NCBI GenBank assembly: GCA_001953115.1
Contig: LSSL01004045.1
Location: 1-20,136 of the forward strand
Length of the DNA stretch: 20,136 bases
Direction of reading: 5' to 3'
Origin: Smittium mucronatum
Taxonomy: Eukaryota; Kickxellomycota; Harpellomycetes; Harpellales; Legeriomycetaceae
The notes beneath the pieces were generated by a model, which saw nothing but the letters and a program-made list of their open reading frames with translations, made no database searches and was not told the origin of the DNA. Position 1 is the first letter of the stretch. The number at the start of each line of letters is the position of its first letter. This document shows, piece after piece, positions 11,415 to 20,136 of this stretch. Both the position numbers and the translations under genes were made by a program.

Positions 11415-13022
11415 CTAGCAACTCGAATTTTGAGAGAGGCAGGTGAAAATGCGGTTAGAAAGGTTGGTTGTTCCATTGAGGGATGAGAAATTTATGGTGT
11501 TTGGGCTGAATCCATCGAGTTCTATTTGCTTAACCAGGTTATTGTTCAAATATATGGATAAGATATAATTTGTGAATACTAATTTTATGGGCACATTTTC
11601 TGTTAAAGGCCCCACCTGAGAAATGACCTCAGATGAAGTCAAAGTAATTAGTTCTGGTTGGATATCATTTATTGAGGAAATTATCCCGAAACGAGATTCT
11701 GCCAATGAAAACCCAGAATCAGCCGAGCTTTGAAGTAAAATGAAAAAGTCAGAGGAGGAAGCAGCAGCAGCTGAGAATTCGAAATTTGTACCAGAGCAAT
11801 CGATAGAGAAGATATTTGAAGAAGAGTACACTTTATCAACATTTAAAGATGTGTATTGGGCATCAGGAAGGGGGTATGCTATGGTACAATCTGTTTGAGG
11901 AGGGGTCAAAGTCCCAGGAACAATGCATTGACAAGTTACTACACCGGAATAAACATAAGCAATTCCAGTTCTAGGAGCTATATAAAACTGGCTAACTTGA
12001 GGGTTTATGGCGCTGTATTTGATTATCACTATGCCGTCTCTTTTAATTACAAAGAGCCCATTTTCATAAGAAACCTCAATTAATGCAGGTATATATCTTT
12101 TAGTTAATATAGAGCGTTTTTTTTTAGAATAAATTCCTCTTTTAATAGAGTATCTTCCGGAAAGAAGACCAATTTGGGCTTCGATGGAGCCATCAGCACC
12201 ATATACCCCCTTACTTCCCGAAAATGCTAGAAATAGATCAGAGTCGGAAATAACATTGAAAGAAATACCAAAGGCATCTGTTGAGCAGGGCAAAAGTATT
12301 GGTGAATTAATGTCATAATTTTTTATTTTATCTATCGAGCTAAAAGAAGTTGGGGGTATATTTGAGGTGCTGAAGCACATTGAGGATTCTGAAGAAGCGG
12401 AAGTTTCAGTGGTTTCGGGTTCTTCGGTAGTTTGGGTAGTTTCTGGAAGTTCGCATTGACCACTCTCGTTGTTACAGTTTATACTTATTGAAGAAATGAC
12501 AGTGCCAGGGATATCAGCAGCGAAAAACAAAGTAAAGATATTACTTTGCACAAAAGCTTCGTAGTCAAAATCCTCAATCGGCAAAGAAAGAACAGCAATT
12601 CCGTTCCTATATATGTATGCACCAGTTGAATCTACCTTTATGGAAACAGAAGTATAAACAGGCGCCGCAAGCAATAGACTAAGTTGCTGAGCTGGCGGGA
12701 AAGATTGTTCTGCAAAAAGTGACCATATACCAGACTCAACACCTATTGATCCAACAACGCTTTGATTAGAGAAGGGACTATCAGTTCCAGAAATGGCAAA
12801 CTGGATATCAGAGGAATCATCAACCTGGAAGTTTATTTGAAAGGCATCGCTTAAGCATGGAACTATGATGGATTTGGACAAGTCATAACCTTGGTTGACG
12901 TCGGGGTCAGAATCTACAGTTACGTCATCAAAATCCACAAGACAGGTTTCAGAGCTTTGCCCATAAACCAACCTCAAACCAAGAAACAGAAAAACGAAAA
13001 TAGGTAGGCTGAAAAGCATCAA
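11415..13022 (-). CDS. Secreted protein with three cysteine-framed beta-rich modules
   Basis: This 535-residue protein is the only long intact frame in the window and is far richer in G+C than its flanks. Residues 1-21 form a signal peptide (Leu/Phe/Val core, likely cut after VYG), so it enters the secretory pathway. Three diverged modules follow, roughly 27-190, 216-366 and 379-535. Each is framed by four cysteines in the order C-x(28-30)-C, about 120 residues, then a close C-x(1-6)-C pair (Cys27/56/183/190, 216/246/364/366, 379/409/528/535). Modules 1 and 2 share the motif pCxxDAFxIxF followed by SDxxxAxSG. A Thr/Glu/Ser-rich linker (192-215) separates them. Module 2 has a basic patch (KKKRSILTKR, 300-309), a possible dibasic cleavage site. 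N-glycosylation sequons include N86, N185, N511, N516, N520 and N532. No GPI signal or transmembrane anchor is seen. The pattern recalls lectin-like or Methyltransf_FA-type beta-sandwich domains, but that is inference. ATG at 13022 is followed at once by a second ATG; either could start translation. Confidence 0.9.
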   Translation of the reverse strand: MMLFSLPIFVFLFLGLRLVYGQSSETCLVDFDDVTVDSDPDVNQGYDLSKSIIVPCLSDAFQINFQVDDSSDIQFAISGTDSPFSNQSVVGSIGVESGIWSLFAEQSFPPAQQLSLLLAAPVYTSVSIKVDSTGAYIYRNGIAVLSLPIEDFDYEAFVQSNIFTLFFAADIPGTVISSISINCNNESGQCELPETTQTTEEPETTETSASSESSMCFSTSNIPPTSFSSIDKIKNYDINSPILLPCSTDAFGISFNVISDSDLFLAFSGSKGVYGADGSIEAQIGLLSGRYSIKRGIYSKKKRSILTKRYIPALIEVSYENGLFVIKRDGIVIIKYSAINPQVSQFYIAPRTGIAYVYSGVVTCQCIVPGTLTPPQTDCTIAYPLPDAQYTSLNVDKVYSSSNIFSIDCSGTNFEFSAAAASSSDFFILLQSSADSGFSLAESRFGIISSINDIQPELITLTSSEVISQVGPLTENVPIKLVFTNYILSIYLNNNLVKQIELDGFSPNTINFSSLNGTTNLSNRIFTCLSQNSSC

Positions 13023-13200
13023 GGAAAGAAAGGAAATTAAAATAAGGAGACGGTTAGTTTAGAGATTGTTTTATTTTTAATTTAGGGATGAAAAAAGAAC
13101 ATGCTTCTATTTAAAAGAGACAGAATTATATTAAAGAAAAAACATCTTGAATATAAATATTAATCTACGAGTATCGTAGCAATTTGAGGCTGAACTCAAA
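13023..13200 (-). promoter_or_regulatory. Candidate promoter of the secreted-protein gene
   Basis: Directly 5' of the ATG the minus strand carries a pyrimidine-rich leader (TTTCCTTTCTTTCCTT). About 90 nt upstream is a TATA-like TTTAAATAG (near 13107-13116). About 145 nt upstream lies a perfect 6-bp inverted repeat with 3-nt spacer, CTACGA-GTA-TCGTAG (13165-13179), a plausible site for a dimeric regulator. These are motif observations only; no start site can be fixed. Confidence 0.35.
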
Positions 13201-13329
13201 GATATGTATTCTGAAAAGAGTCGGAATCAAAAAGATTGTCTTGATTTATAAAACGTCTTTTTGTAGATAGTACTACGTAAATAAATCCAATTAAAAGTCA
13301 TAAACGTGAAAGATGTTTTAGTTTAAGCG

Positions 13330-14087
13330 ATGATAAAACTAATATCGTTTATTGGTTATTTTAATTTAATGGTAAATATCAGTAAAAAATCTAAATCAGG
13401 TCATATTTCCTTTTATGGTAATTCAATATATATATATTTGGTGAAAAGAATGCTTAGGGATTACAATGATCGATCAGAATTTAGGTTTTTTAGCATATTT
13501 TCTGATTTCGTAAATGCTCCGTTCAAATATTGTAATGCAAACATAATATCCATGATATTCCATTTACATTGTGTAGGATTCCTTTTTTTTGATAAAGATT
13601 ATACCTTATAGAAACCTTTAAATGAAGGAGCCACTATTCAAATATTTAATAGAACCACAAATGACAGAATTTTCCTGAAAGGAGTATTAATCAAACGTCC
13701 ATGGGTGAAGATTTTTGAAATCTGTGGGCATCAGTTACGGTCTTTATTTTGTTGAATAAAGGGCACTGAACTGATTGGGTTGAATATCATGAATTTATCA
13801 CCATTCATACCAATTTTTGGACAATATAAAAAAAAGAATGACATTATTCGGGAAATTGTCTTGATTTTTAATAGGTTATCGCATGATATTGGAAGAATGT
13901 ACATAAGGTTTGCTGTTTGGGAATGGTTTTTTAATTAAGCCATAACCATCAAACTTAATATACACCTAAAACCCACATTCGTAACGACGAAAAAAAATTG
14001 CATATAGATCATAGAGTTTTGAAGCAATGCTTAGTAGGTACACATTCGGTAGATCGACAGAGGATTCTTTGGGCTAGGATCTTTTAG
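13330..14087 (+). pseudogene. Decayed transposase-like gene, perhaps ISXO2/Merlin type
   Basis: Frame 1 runs 13330-13938 (about 203 codons) with only two internal stops, TAG at 13609 and TGA at 13753, where more than a dozen would be expected at this composition. Coding then seems to continue in frame 0 at 13959-14084 (start of segment YTPKTHIRNDEKKLHIDHRV), so at least one frameshift separates the pieces. The order of features is reminiscent of ISXO2-like transposases: a possible N-terminal treble-clef or zinc part (VKIFEICGHQLRSLF), a KGT motif shortly after the TGA, a helical stretch, and a C-terminal IDHRV...GTHS...W segment. Those transposases belong to the Merlin/IS1016 group of cut-and-paste elements. 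The resemblance is pattern memory, not a search. No flanking terminal repeats are recognised. Coding ancestry is much better supported than the family name. Confidence 0.45.
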
Positions 14088-14439
14088 CTTTTATCCTAAA
14101 TTTTACTATTTGAGTTCCAGAAATGTTTTTTTGAGCTAAAAATTGAATTTTTATTGATTTTCTCAAATACACTTCAAATCTCAATCCATTCCCTCACGAT
14201 TTTTTAAAGTGACCCATAAAGAAAATTAAAATTTTCACATAAACAAATATGATGAATAAAATATTGAATATCAGACAACTTTTCCACTAAGTAATTCAGC
14301 TGGATAATAATTTTTTCATTGAAATTATGTTATATTAAATGATTTCCATTATAACATTGATATTCTCGAACATATTTTTAATACCACCACCAGCTAATCC
14401 AATTGATCACAAGCTATTTTTTTTATAATGATATTAAAT

Positions 14440-15105
14440 TGGTTGGCGTTAATCGGTAGACTAAATCAGGAAAAAATGTATAAAACCTGAAAATTTCCGC
14501 AAATTCTGGAAAATACGTATAGAATCTATTTTTTACCAGTCATTTTTGTCTGTAAATTTTTTTTGAAATATAAACATTGGTTTATTTTTTTCTTTTGGCT
14601 AAAACTTAACTTAAGCTATAATAAATTACCAATAATATTTTATAAAGGTGTTTCTTTCGTGGTTTTACAAAGATTTTATCAAATAGATATGTCTCGTTTT
14701 TACCCTTTCAGAACAAGTGTTAAATTATAGCTATCACTATCCTATAATAAAAATGTTCAATTTACTATAATTCCTAATAATTGGATAAATCTAATTAACC
14801 ATCAAATAGAAAATGATAACTAAAAAAAAAGGGCTTGTAAATATTCCTGGGTCCCAAAATAGAATAAAAAATATAAGGTCGCTTTTTGGAACAGCGAATG
14901 AATGAGTGAAAGCAAAAAATCTGTCCAATAAAGCCTGTATATAATTTTTTGCGGAAATTTCTCGAAATTAGCGGACAGAAATGACTGGCAAAAAATATAT
15001 TCTGTGTATATTTTCCAGAATTTGCGGAATTTTCCAGGTTTCATCTATTTTTTCCAACTTCTGAGGAAAAACCCCATTTAACCACATTAAATTGATGTTT
15101 ATTTC
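14440..15105. repeat. Diverged inverted-repeat pair (fold-back or MITE-like)
   Basis: The plus strand at about 14468-14557 and the minus strand at about 15060-14960 read nearly the same sequence. The shared core is TTCCGCAAATTCTGGAAAAT (14494-14513, inverted at about 15011-15030), followed by conserved CCAGTCATTT and CTGT segments. By eye roughly 85% of positions match over about 75 bp. Weaker similarity extends outward to about 14440 and 15105, including a TTAAxxTGGTT block. The arms are separated by about 400 bp. This could be a fold-back element, or two independent copies of one repeat in opposite orientation. The short minus-strand frame at 14820-15044 arises largely from the right arm and is not called as a gene. 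Confidence 0.7.
14558..14955. other. Spacer between the inverted arms, no gene
   Basis: About 400 bp of AT-rich sequence lies between the two inverted-repeat arms. No frame looks coding and no further repeat structure was found. GAATGAATGAGTGAAAG-like purine runs near 14895-14910 are the only simple-sequence feature. Confidence 0.5.
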
Positions 15106-15415
15106 CACAATACGCATTTTTATTTATTTATATTTTTTATATATTCGGTCACCGCTTTGAAAATGATATTACTTAAAGAAAATAAATTAATAAACCCCCA
15201 TTAACCACTTGGCATTATCTAAACTTTGGCTGTTTTTTTTTTCACGATTAATATCTTTTCGCATAAGTCATTTTTACTGGAATTTAAGGTCTTTAACCTC
15301 TTCCAGATCCAATTATGTGGACTGATCTCATTTGCTTATATTAACTACTTATATTTTTTAAATTTAAAACTAGTATAATAGCATTTAAATTTATTAACCC
15401 AACAGTAATATTTAA

Positions 15416-17811
15416 CCAACAGTAAGTGCAGTTTTTTACGCCATCGACCCTGAAAGAGTTAAAAAGGAAATATTAAAAAAAATCGGATACCGAAAAATTC
15501 ACTCTGCATATCGGTGTTGTAACTGTTATTTTATTAAAAAAATTCCAAGGGTTTCTTTATGACTTAGTATTATATACTGTGATGTCAAGTAAAATAAAAA
15601 CGTCTATGGCTGATGATTCAAAGTGTGCATAATAGTGGCTGGTGAATGTGTGGCATTCTTTTTGTGCTTCCAGACTAAAGAACAGCTTTTTTAAAATCCA
15701 AAATGCAATGGCCAACCATCAAATTTAAAGATATTTCAAAGAGCTCTCTTACTCGTCAAGGAGTTGAGAAATTATTGGTAAATATTTTTTCTATTTAAAT
15801 TTTCATAGATAAAAAAGTTCTTCGAGCCTTAAATTTTAAAAATTTCTATCGCGTCTTCAGCTTTTTATTTTATTTCACTATCTCGGATTATAATTTTTCA
15901 GCTAGATGATCTTTCTATGAAATTTCGGAATACCATTACACGATAAATTATACTATATGAAAACCCTCTCCCAATATTTAAATCTGTCTATTTTACCTTT
16001 TCTACGAATAAATATATTTTGTCACCCTACTTTTGGAAAAAAATATGGTATTTATTCCCTCTTTTTTTGTATTCTTTTACTAAAGTCTAGATTTGAAAGT
16101 CAGAAGATTTTTAGTATAAGCCAAAATTTATTGGCTGTACAAATTTTGAAATATGTATTACGGATTTATAAAAAAGAGGTTAGTAATTGCACTTTAACTT
16201 TAGAAATTAATGAAAAAACTGCTTATATGAAGGAAGCATTGGGTGTATTTTAGCTATTCGGTTGTAATGGTACCTTTTTTACCTATTACATGACCTCAAT
16301 TCGACAAAAGCTGTAGAAGAAATACCTCTTTCATATAAAAAACTGTCAAACGATTAATGTGAATGAACTTTTATTATTTTTCATACCATTGGTCAAATAG
16401 GAGTTTTGCAAACACAAATATAATTTTTATATAGGAAACAACGTTTTCCTGCTTTTGCCATTCCTTATTTGAAATAATAATGATTTGAACATTTTATTTT
16501 AATTACTAATTAAACCTAATATTTTAGATTAGCCATATTTCCAAATTAAGAAAATAGTATAACTTTAATATAGATTTCGTTCTTTAAAAAAAATTCCCAC
16601 AAAACAATTATAGTCTATCTGTTACTCAGGTGTATTAGTCATCTATCTCTAGCCCCAAAAACAATCAGAAAATATTGAATTTGTAGTTCAAAATGTCTTA
16701 ATGGATATAATCCACCCCTCTTAACTTTATAAAATGCAATAAATAAACTTTTTTTTGTAAACTCTGAATAATAGCCATGAATTAAAATTCTATTCTTGAA
16801 AGACATGTAATGAATGCCTAATTCGAATTAATTAATATCCAAATTTGATTTTTATAAAACCTAAGCTCCCAAAATCAATCATGGACTTAGAAGTTGGATA
16901 TTCTCAATTGGGAAATTTGGATACAAACTTTTTTGGGACTATTAAATTTATCTTACATAATTCTTTTATAAGGGATATTATTGGGTACACAGGTCATTTT
17001 TTTCTATTATCATCATTGGCATTTTAAAATATCACGGATTTTTAAGTCAACTTATTGAAGTAATACCAAAATCAGTATACTCTTATATTTTTCATTGGTC
17101 CGTATCCAAAAGTCGACACTTTTTTCTTTTCAATTTAATAAACCCTAAAAAGGAAATAAAAAATATACAACAGTGCCATCTTCGCCAAAGAATTATCCAT
17201 TTCGGTATATATTGTGTTTTTTACTCATTGTTTTTTCTTGTAAAAGATAATAAAAACTATAAAGTTGAGTAGAAAAGTATTATAAAAGTGAAAAAGATTT
17301 ACTGTTATTATCAACAGAAATTAATAATGGAGTTTTAATATGAAACAAAAATCTAATAGCTGCATTCTATCCCTCCAATATCAAGAACATCATGATGTTT
17401 TAAAAGGGAGGGAAGATGCTATTGGGAATTGTTTCATTTAAACGGTTTTTATCTAACTTTTCTACGTACTGTTTTTTATACGCCTAGATCTAGTAACTAG
17501 GGTATGTTTTTAATGTCCGAATTTTACCTAGATATGCAATTCTATATTAGAATTGGCCGAGATGTAATGTTACTATCTGAACAATTTTACTTTTAATATC
17601 TGCGTCCATATCTAAATCCCGCATTTTTCAAAAAAATGGAAGTAAAATTACTTTTGTAGTAAATTTTAGTTTTGATCTTGAAAGTATTGTTAAGATCCAG
17701 TACAATTAGTCTTTTTAAGATAAAATTTTTGAAAACCTTGTGGAGCATTGAAATATATGAGATCGAAATAATAATTCCTTATTAGAAACAAAGCTTACAC
17801 CATCATTTTTA
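15416..17811 (+). pseudogene. Large decayed gene of unknown identity, spread over three frames
   Basis: Coding-like segments follow one another on the plus strand, switching frame. 15416-15559 (frame 2) includes YRCCNCYF, a zinc-knuckle-like cluster. 15598-15777 (frame 1) has TGA at 15643 and TAA at 15676. 15921-16253 (frame 0) is 111 open codons. 16268-16354 (frame 2) contains HDLNSTKAVEEIPLSYKK. 16653-16721 and about 16845-16960 (frame 0) follow; the latter contains DLEVGYSQLGNLDTNFFG. 16961-17269 (frame 2) is 103 open codons. About 17263-17811 (frame 1) has several stops but one 42-codon open run at 17581-17706. Where one segment ends the next begins, as expected for an old frameshifted gene. 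A possible intron lies at 15778-15901 (GTAAAT...TTTTTCAG). Length would exceed 700 residues. Short open stretches at 15190-15380 and 17955-18083 may be further pieces. No family recognised. Confidence 0.55.
15778..15901 (+). other. Possible intron in the decayed gene
   Basis: An open segment ends in ...GAGAAATTATTG at 15777, followed by GTAAAT (15778). The interval ends in TTTTTCAG at 15901 and coding-like sequence resumes with CTAGATGATCTT. The boundaries obey GT-AG and have a pyrimidine-rich acceptor, with length 124 nt. With the host gene decayed, the splice sites cannot be confirmed; decay alone could also explain the gap. Confidence 0.3.
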
Positions 17812-18315
17812 TAATCTTAAGTTTTGAAATAAAGGCTGATTTCTGGTACTGATTGTCTTTATTAAGTTTTCCATGTTATACTTGGAGGATTTTTCCAAGT
17901 TTGGTGTTGTGAGACTATTAAGTTATAAATACATTCCCGTAAGTTCGTATTTAAAACTTGCTTATCTTTTCGTTATTACTTTTATCGATCCATATATTTA
18001 ATGGTGAGATTTTGTATTAGAAAAGATTAGACGGTATTTCCGACCAATTGACTGCACTCCGAATTATAAAATTCAGTAGATTATAAGTGATTCCTAAAAA
18101 AAAACAAGTAATCTAAATATTTTAATCAAAATTAATTTCCACAAAAAAATCGCATAATTAAATTTCACTATACAATAGATTATAAACAAATAACCCACTA
18201 TATTTAGTTTATTTTTTTGAAATCGTTAGTACTAATGATAACTGACCATACATAAAAAATCTGCTATTATTTTTGAAATTGAATTTGGGTTCAGATTTCA
18301 GAGAAAGATAAATTA
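17812..18315. other. AT-rich sequence with weak coding-like scraps
   Basis: The plus-strand frame at 17955-18083 contains a scrap (KRLDGISDQLTALRIIKF) interrupted by a TAG near 18018, possibly the tail of the decayed gene to the left. No other feature is supported. Confidence 0.3.
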
Positions 18316-18768
18316 TTAAATATCTCATTATTCGATGAATTTTCAAAAATAAAGTGACTTCCCTCTATCCAGATTTTTGCAAAGCATCTTTAATACAAAT
18401 TTAACGAATTCATCCTCGGTTAAAAGTATCTATATACAAAGCTACGTATTTGTACACAAAATTAAGCAATTATACATAAAATCTGCGCTCATTCACAAAA
18501 TTTATTTTTTGGCCAATAAAAACTCAAGTGTTCCATATTCATAACATAACATAGCACACTTTTTATCCAACGGTTTGCTTATATTAATCACATGTGAATT
18601 CTTGAAACCATATTTTTTTAACTATAAAAACAATTAACCAAATTGATATTCAATACTATTGAGGTCGCTAAAAGTTTTAGTCAATAGATTCCATAATTCT
18701 TAATCACTAACAAAAAGGTTTGCACCTAGATTACCAATTAAAACCACCTTATACCCAATTGGGATTTT
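18316..18768 (-). pseudogene. Coding remnant with an RRM-like stretch
   Basis: In one minus-strand frame (plus-strand triplets beginning at 18721, 18661, 18601 and so on), peptide-like segments recur between stops over about 150 codons. They run from KIPIGYKVVLIGNLGANL near 18768-18712, through ELWNLLTKTFSDLNSIEY, then YGFKNSHVINISKPLDKK and CAMLCYEYGTLEF, to TEDEFVKFVLKMLC near 18420-18380. The first segments resemble the beta1-alpha1 part of an RNA-recognition motif: VVLIGNLG matches the RNP2 pattern and is followed by an ELW.LLTKTF helix. About eight stops interrupt the frame, only somewhat fewer than expected by chance, so the case rests on amino-acid quality rather than openness. If real, it is an old dead gene for an RNA-binding protein. 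Confidence 0.35.
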
Positions 18769-19061
18769 CTATTAGCTACACAGTATTCAATTAATCCATT
18801 GAACATTTCCTAATTAGGAATGCAGTAAAAATTTAAGGTTAGAATCTTTGTGATACAGAATATAATAATAATATATAGCTCTGAATACAAAAATAACACT
18901 CGACTACAAAATTAATTCTGCTTAAAAAAAAAAAAAAGACTACAAAATTAACTGGTTCTTAGGATTTTTAATACAAAACTGACTATTTAAATGTATAAAA
19001 ATCAAAATTTCGTTCTAATGGACGAATTTTGATTATTTTGCTATTCATTTTTGAAACAGAT
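18769..19061. other. AT-rich spacer, nothing recognised
   Basis: No open frame, repeat or RNA structure is seen. A poly(A) run at about 18926-18938 is flanked on both sides by the phrase GACTACAAAATTAA or a close variant (18903-18915 and 18939-18951), a small local duplication. Confidence 0.5.
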
Positions 19062-19325
19062 TCAAGTTTTATTTTTTGGATAAATAGTAAATTTCGAATA
19101 AATTGGGTTGAATATAGTTATTTTAAATGGGTTTACCACTATTTTGAGTAAATTTTCGACATATTTTCGTGAAACACGATACTTTTTATTAAACCCGATA
19201 ATATCACGATGCACCCTTAAAGTGACCTCAATAAAAAATTTACCACCATTTTTCAGATAATAGAAACACATATTTTGAAACTTAATTTTATAATTGGACT
19301 GACTTTTATCGTCAACCAATATCAT
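19062..19325 (-). CDS. Small hypothetical frame, 87 codons
   Basis: ATG at 19325-19323 to TGA at 19064-19062, with a stop codon two codons upstream of the ATG. The product is basic (theme: YYLKNGGKFFIEVTLRVHRD and KYRVSRKYVENLLKIVVNP) with no signal peptide or membrane segment. An open frame of this length is not rare by chance in 20 kb, and its composition matches the surrounding AT-rich sequence. It lies 5' of the RRM-like remnant on the same strand, so it might be another scrap of a decayed gene. I recognise no family. Confidence 0.25.
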   Translation of the reverse strand: MILVDDKSQSNYKIKFQNMCFYYLKNGGKFFIEVTLRVHRDIIGFNKKYRVSRKYVENLLKIVVNPFKITIFNPIYSKFTIYPKNKT

Positions 19326-19825
19326 TAGTTATATTACACAGATTGAGAAAAAATGGGTTCAGAGAGAGTTAAAAAAAGTATTCTTAAATATAAATATTGG
19401 CGTTAAAACCAATAATATGCCTGTTATACTTTTTGTGGATTTTTATTAGAAATATTTTCATTTTTATGTTACAAAAAAATGCCATCATCAAAAAGGAGGA
19501 CCTTTATATATATGTTGCACGCGTATTTGATCCCTGCGTATATTTAATCCTTCATGGGTGATTTTGATACTTAATTGTATTTTATCTTATTTAATTTAAA
19601 AAAAAATATTGAATATTGTTAATTTTATTGAAAAGAAATTAAATCATAGAATTTTCGATAAATCACTACAAATTTTGATTATTTCCGATGCTTAATTTCC
19701 AATGTTTCCTAATGGAAGCATCGTATTTTTCTGTTTTTGTTTTTTTTTGTATCACGGAATTTTATTGTAAGATAACGTCATTAAAAACTATACTAAAAAA
19801 ATTTGAAAAAAAGAAAAATACGTAT
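19326..19825. other. AT-rich spacer before the right-hand GC island
   Basis: No supported gene. A 22-codon plus-strand frame at about 19480-19546 (MPSSKRRTF...) sits in a slightly less AT-rich patch but is too short to call. The sequence changes character sharply at about 19826-19850. Confidence 0.45.
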
Positions 19826-19849
19826 AGAAAGGACTATTATCCTAACTAC

Positions 19850-20136
19850 AATAAGTTCCTCTGCCGGACTACCGGCTGCGTACCTACGGGAAAAGGGTTC
19901 AATCTACCAACCGAAAGACCCCCCCCTGACATTGCTTCAAGTAGGCTGGATGACTGATGTTACGCGCAGTCAAGAATCAAGCTCTTTATCAATGAACTGT
20001 TGTTCATTGAAGCTATTGAGCTCCTAGTCAGAGCCTACTTCTAACAGGATTAATAAAATTAGGCTCCTACCCAAACGTGGGTTTGATCGGCATGGCTTTC
20101 CTACAAATAGCTGTTAGACGCTGAGATCCGTCTGAC
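19850..20136. mobile_element. Hairpin-dense GC-rich island, cut by the window edge; probable mobile-element or RNA fragment
   Basis: The composition jumps from AT desert to about half G+C and stays so to the last base. Three near-perfect hairpins are visible: GCCGG-ACTA-CCGGC (19863-19876), TCAATGAAC-TGTT-GTTCATTGA (19989-20010, perfect 9-bp stem), and GTTAGACG-CTGAGATC-CGTCTGAC (20113-20136, 8-bp stem with one mismatch or wobble). GAGCCTA/TAGGCTC pair at longer range (about 20032-20065). All three frames on the plus strand carry stops, so it is not an intact gene, though short open pieces exist (for example GLIKLGSYPNVGLIGMAF near 20070-20100). The structure density would fit an LTR, a SINE-like or structured RNA, or a transposon end. 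Because it is truncated, no class can be assigned. Confidence 0.4.

Noticed and set aside
11856..12083. 75-codon plus-strand frame
   Set aside because: It lies wholly inside the intact minus-strand gene and has no independent support.
14820..15044. 74-codon minus-strand frame
   Set aside because: Its first half coincides with the right arm of the inverted repeat, and the counterpart arm breaks with a stop. Repeat structure explains it better than a gene.
13330..17811. Reassigned stop codons instead of pseudogenes
   Set aside because: All three stops interrupt the remnants and frameshifts are also needed. The intact gene contains no in-frame stop and ends at a TAG, so the standard code with decay is simpler.
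19688..20027. Two overlapping plus-strand frames of 74 and 89 codons
   Set aside because: Both straddle the abrupt junction from AT desert to GC-rich island, so neither is a coherent gene. Inside the island the frames contradict one another and the hairpins explain the structure.
20085..20136. Faint resemblance to the start of 5S rRNA (CGGCATGG ... CGTCTGA)
   Set aside because: The spacing between the two blocks is about 10 nt too long and the intervening bases do not match. The 3' hairpin explains the CGTCTGAC segment.
1..20136. Mitochondrial DNA (AT-rich with GC clusters)
   Set aside because: The only intact gene encodes a secreted cysteine-rich protein with a signal peptide. No tRNA, rRNA or respiratory gene was recognised.

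Overview
The window reads as nuclear DNA of a very AT-rich eukaryote. The grounds are long poly(A)/poly(T)-rich tracts, a secreted protein with a cleavable signal peptide, Thr/Ser linker and paired cysteines read with the standard code, no Shine-Dalgarno-type operons, and transposon-like debris. A fungus-like or protist genome fits (early-diverging fungus, microsporidian or relative). The species cannot be named from the sequence, and no rRNA or tRNA gene was recognised.

Layout: a (TTATA)n satellite opens the window at 1-155. A moderately GC-rich island at about 1680-2480 follows. It contains a roughly 607-bp insertion with LTR-like ends (TGTCGG...CCAACA), an exact 8-bp flanking direct repeat and an antisense reading frame broken by one TAG. 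From about 2500 to 11350 lies an extremely AT-rich gene desert with only short repeats and small palindromes.

The one convincing intact gene is at 11415-13022 on the minus strand. It encodes a 535-residue secreted protein made of three diverged cysteine-framed beta-rich modules. Its protein family is not firmly identified.

From 13.3 kb rightwards the AT content is somewhat lower and the sequence looks like a gene graveyard. There is a decayed transposase-like gene at 13330-14087, perhaps of the ISXO2/Merlin type. A diverged inverted-repeat pair spans 14440-15105. A large decayed gene of unknown identity is spread over all three plus-strand frames at 15416-17811. A minus-strand remnant at 18316-18768 has an RRM-like stretch, and there is a doubtful small minus-strand frame at 19062-19325. 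The window ends in a second GC-rich island, 19850-20136, that is dense in perfect hairpins and cut by the window edge.

Nothing suggests the genes act together. The main message is one well-preserved secreted-protein gene surrounded by AT-biased decay. All composition and coding-likeness statements were made by eye; no database search was possible.
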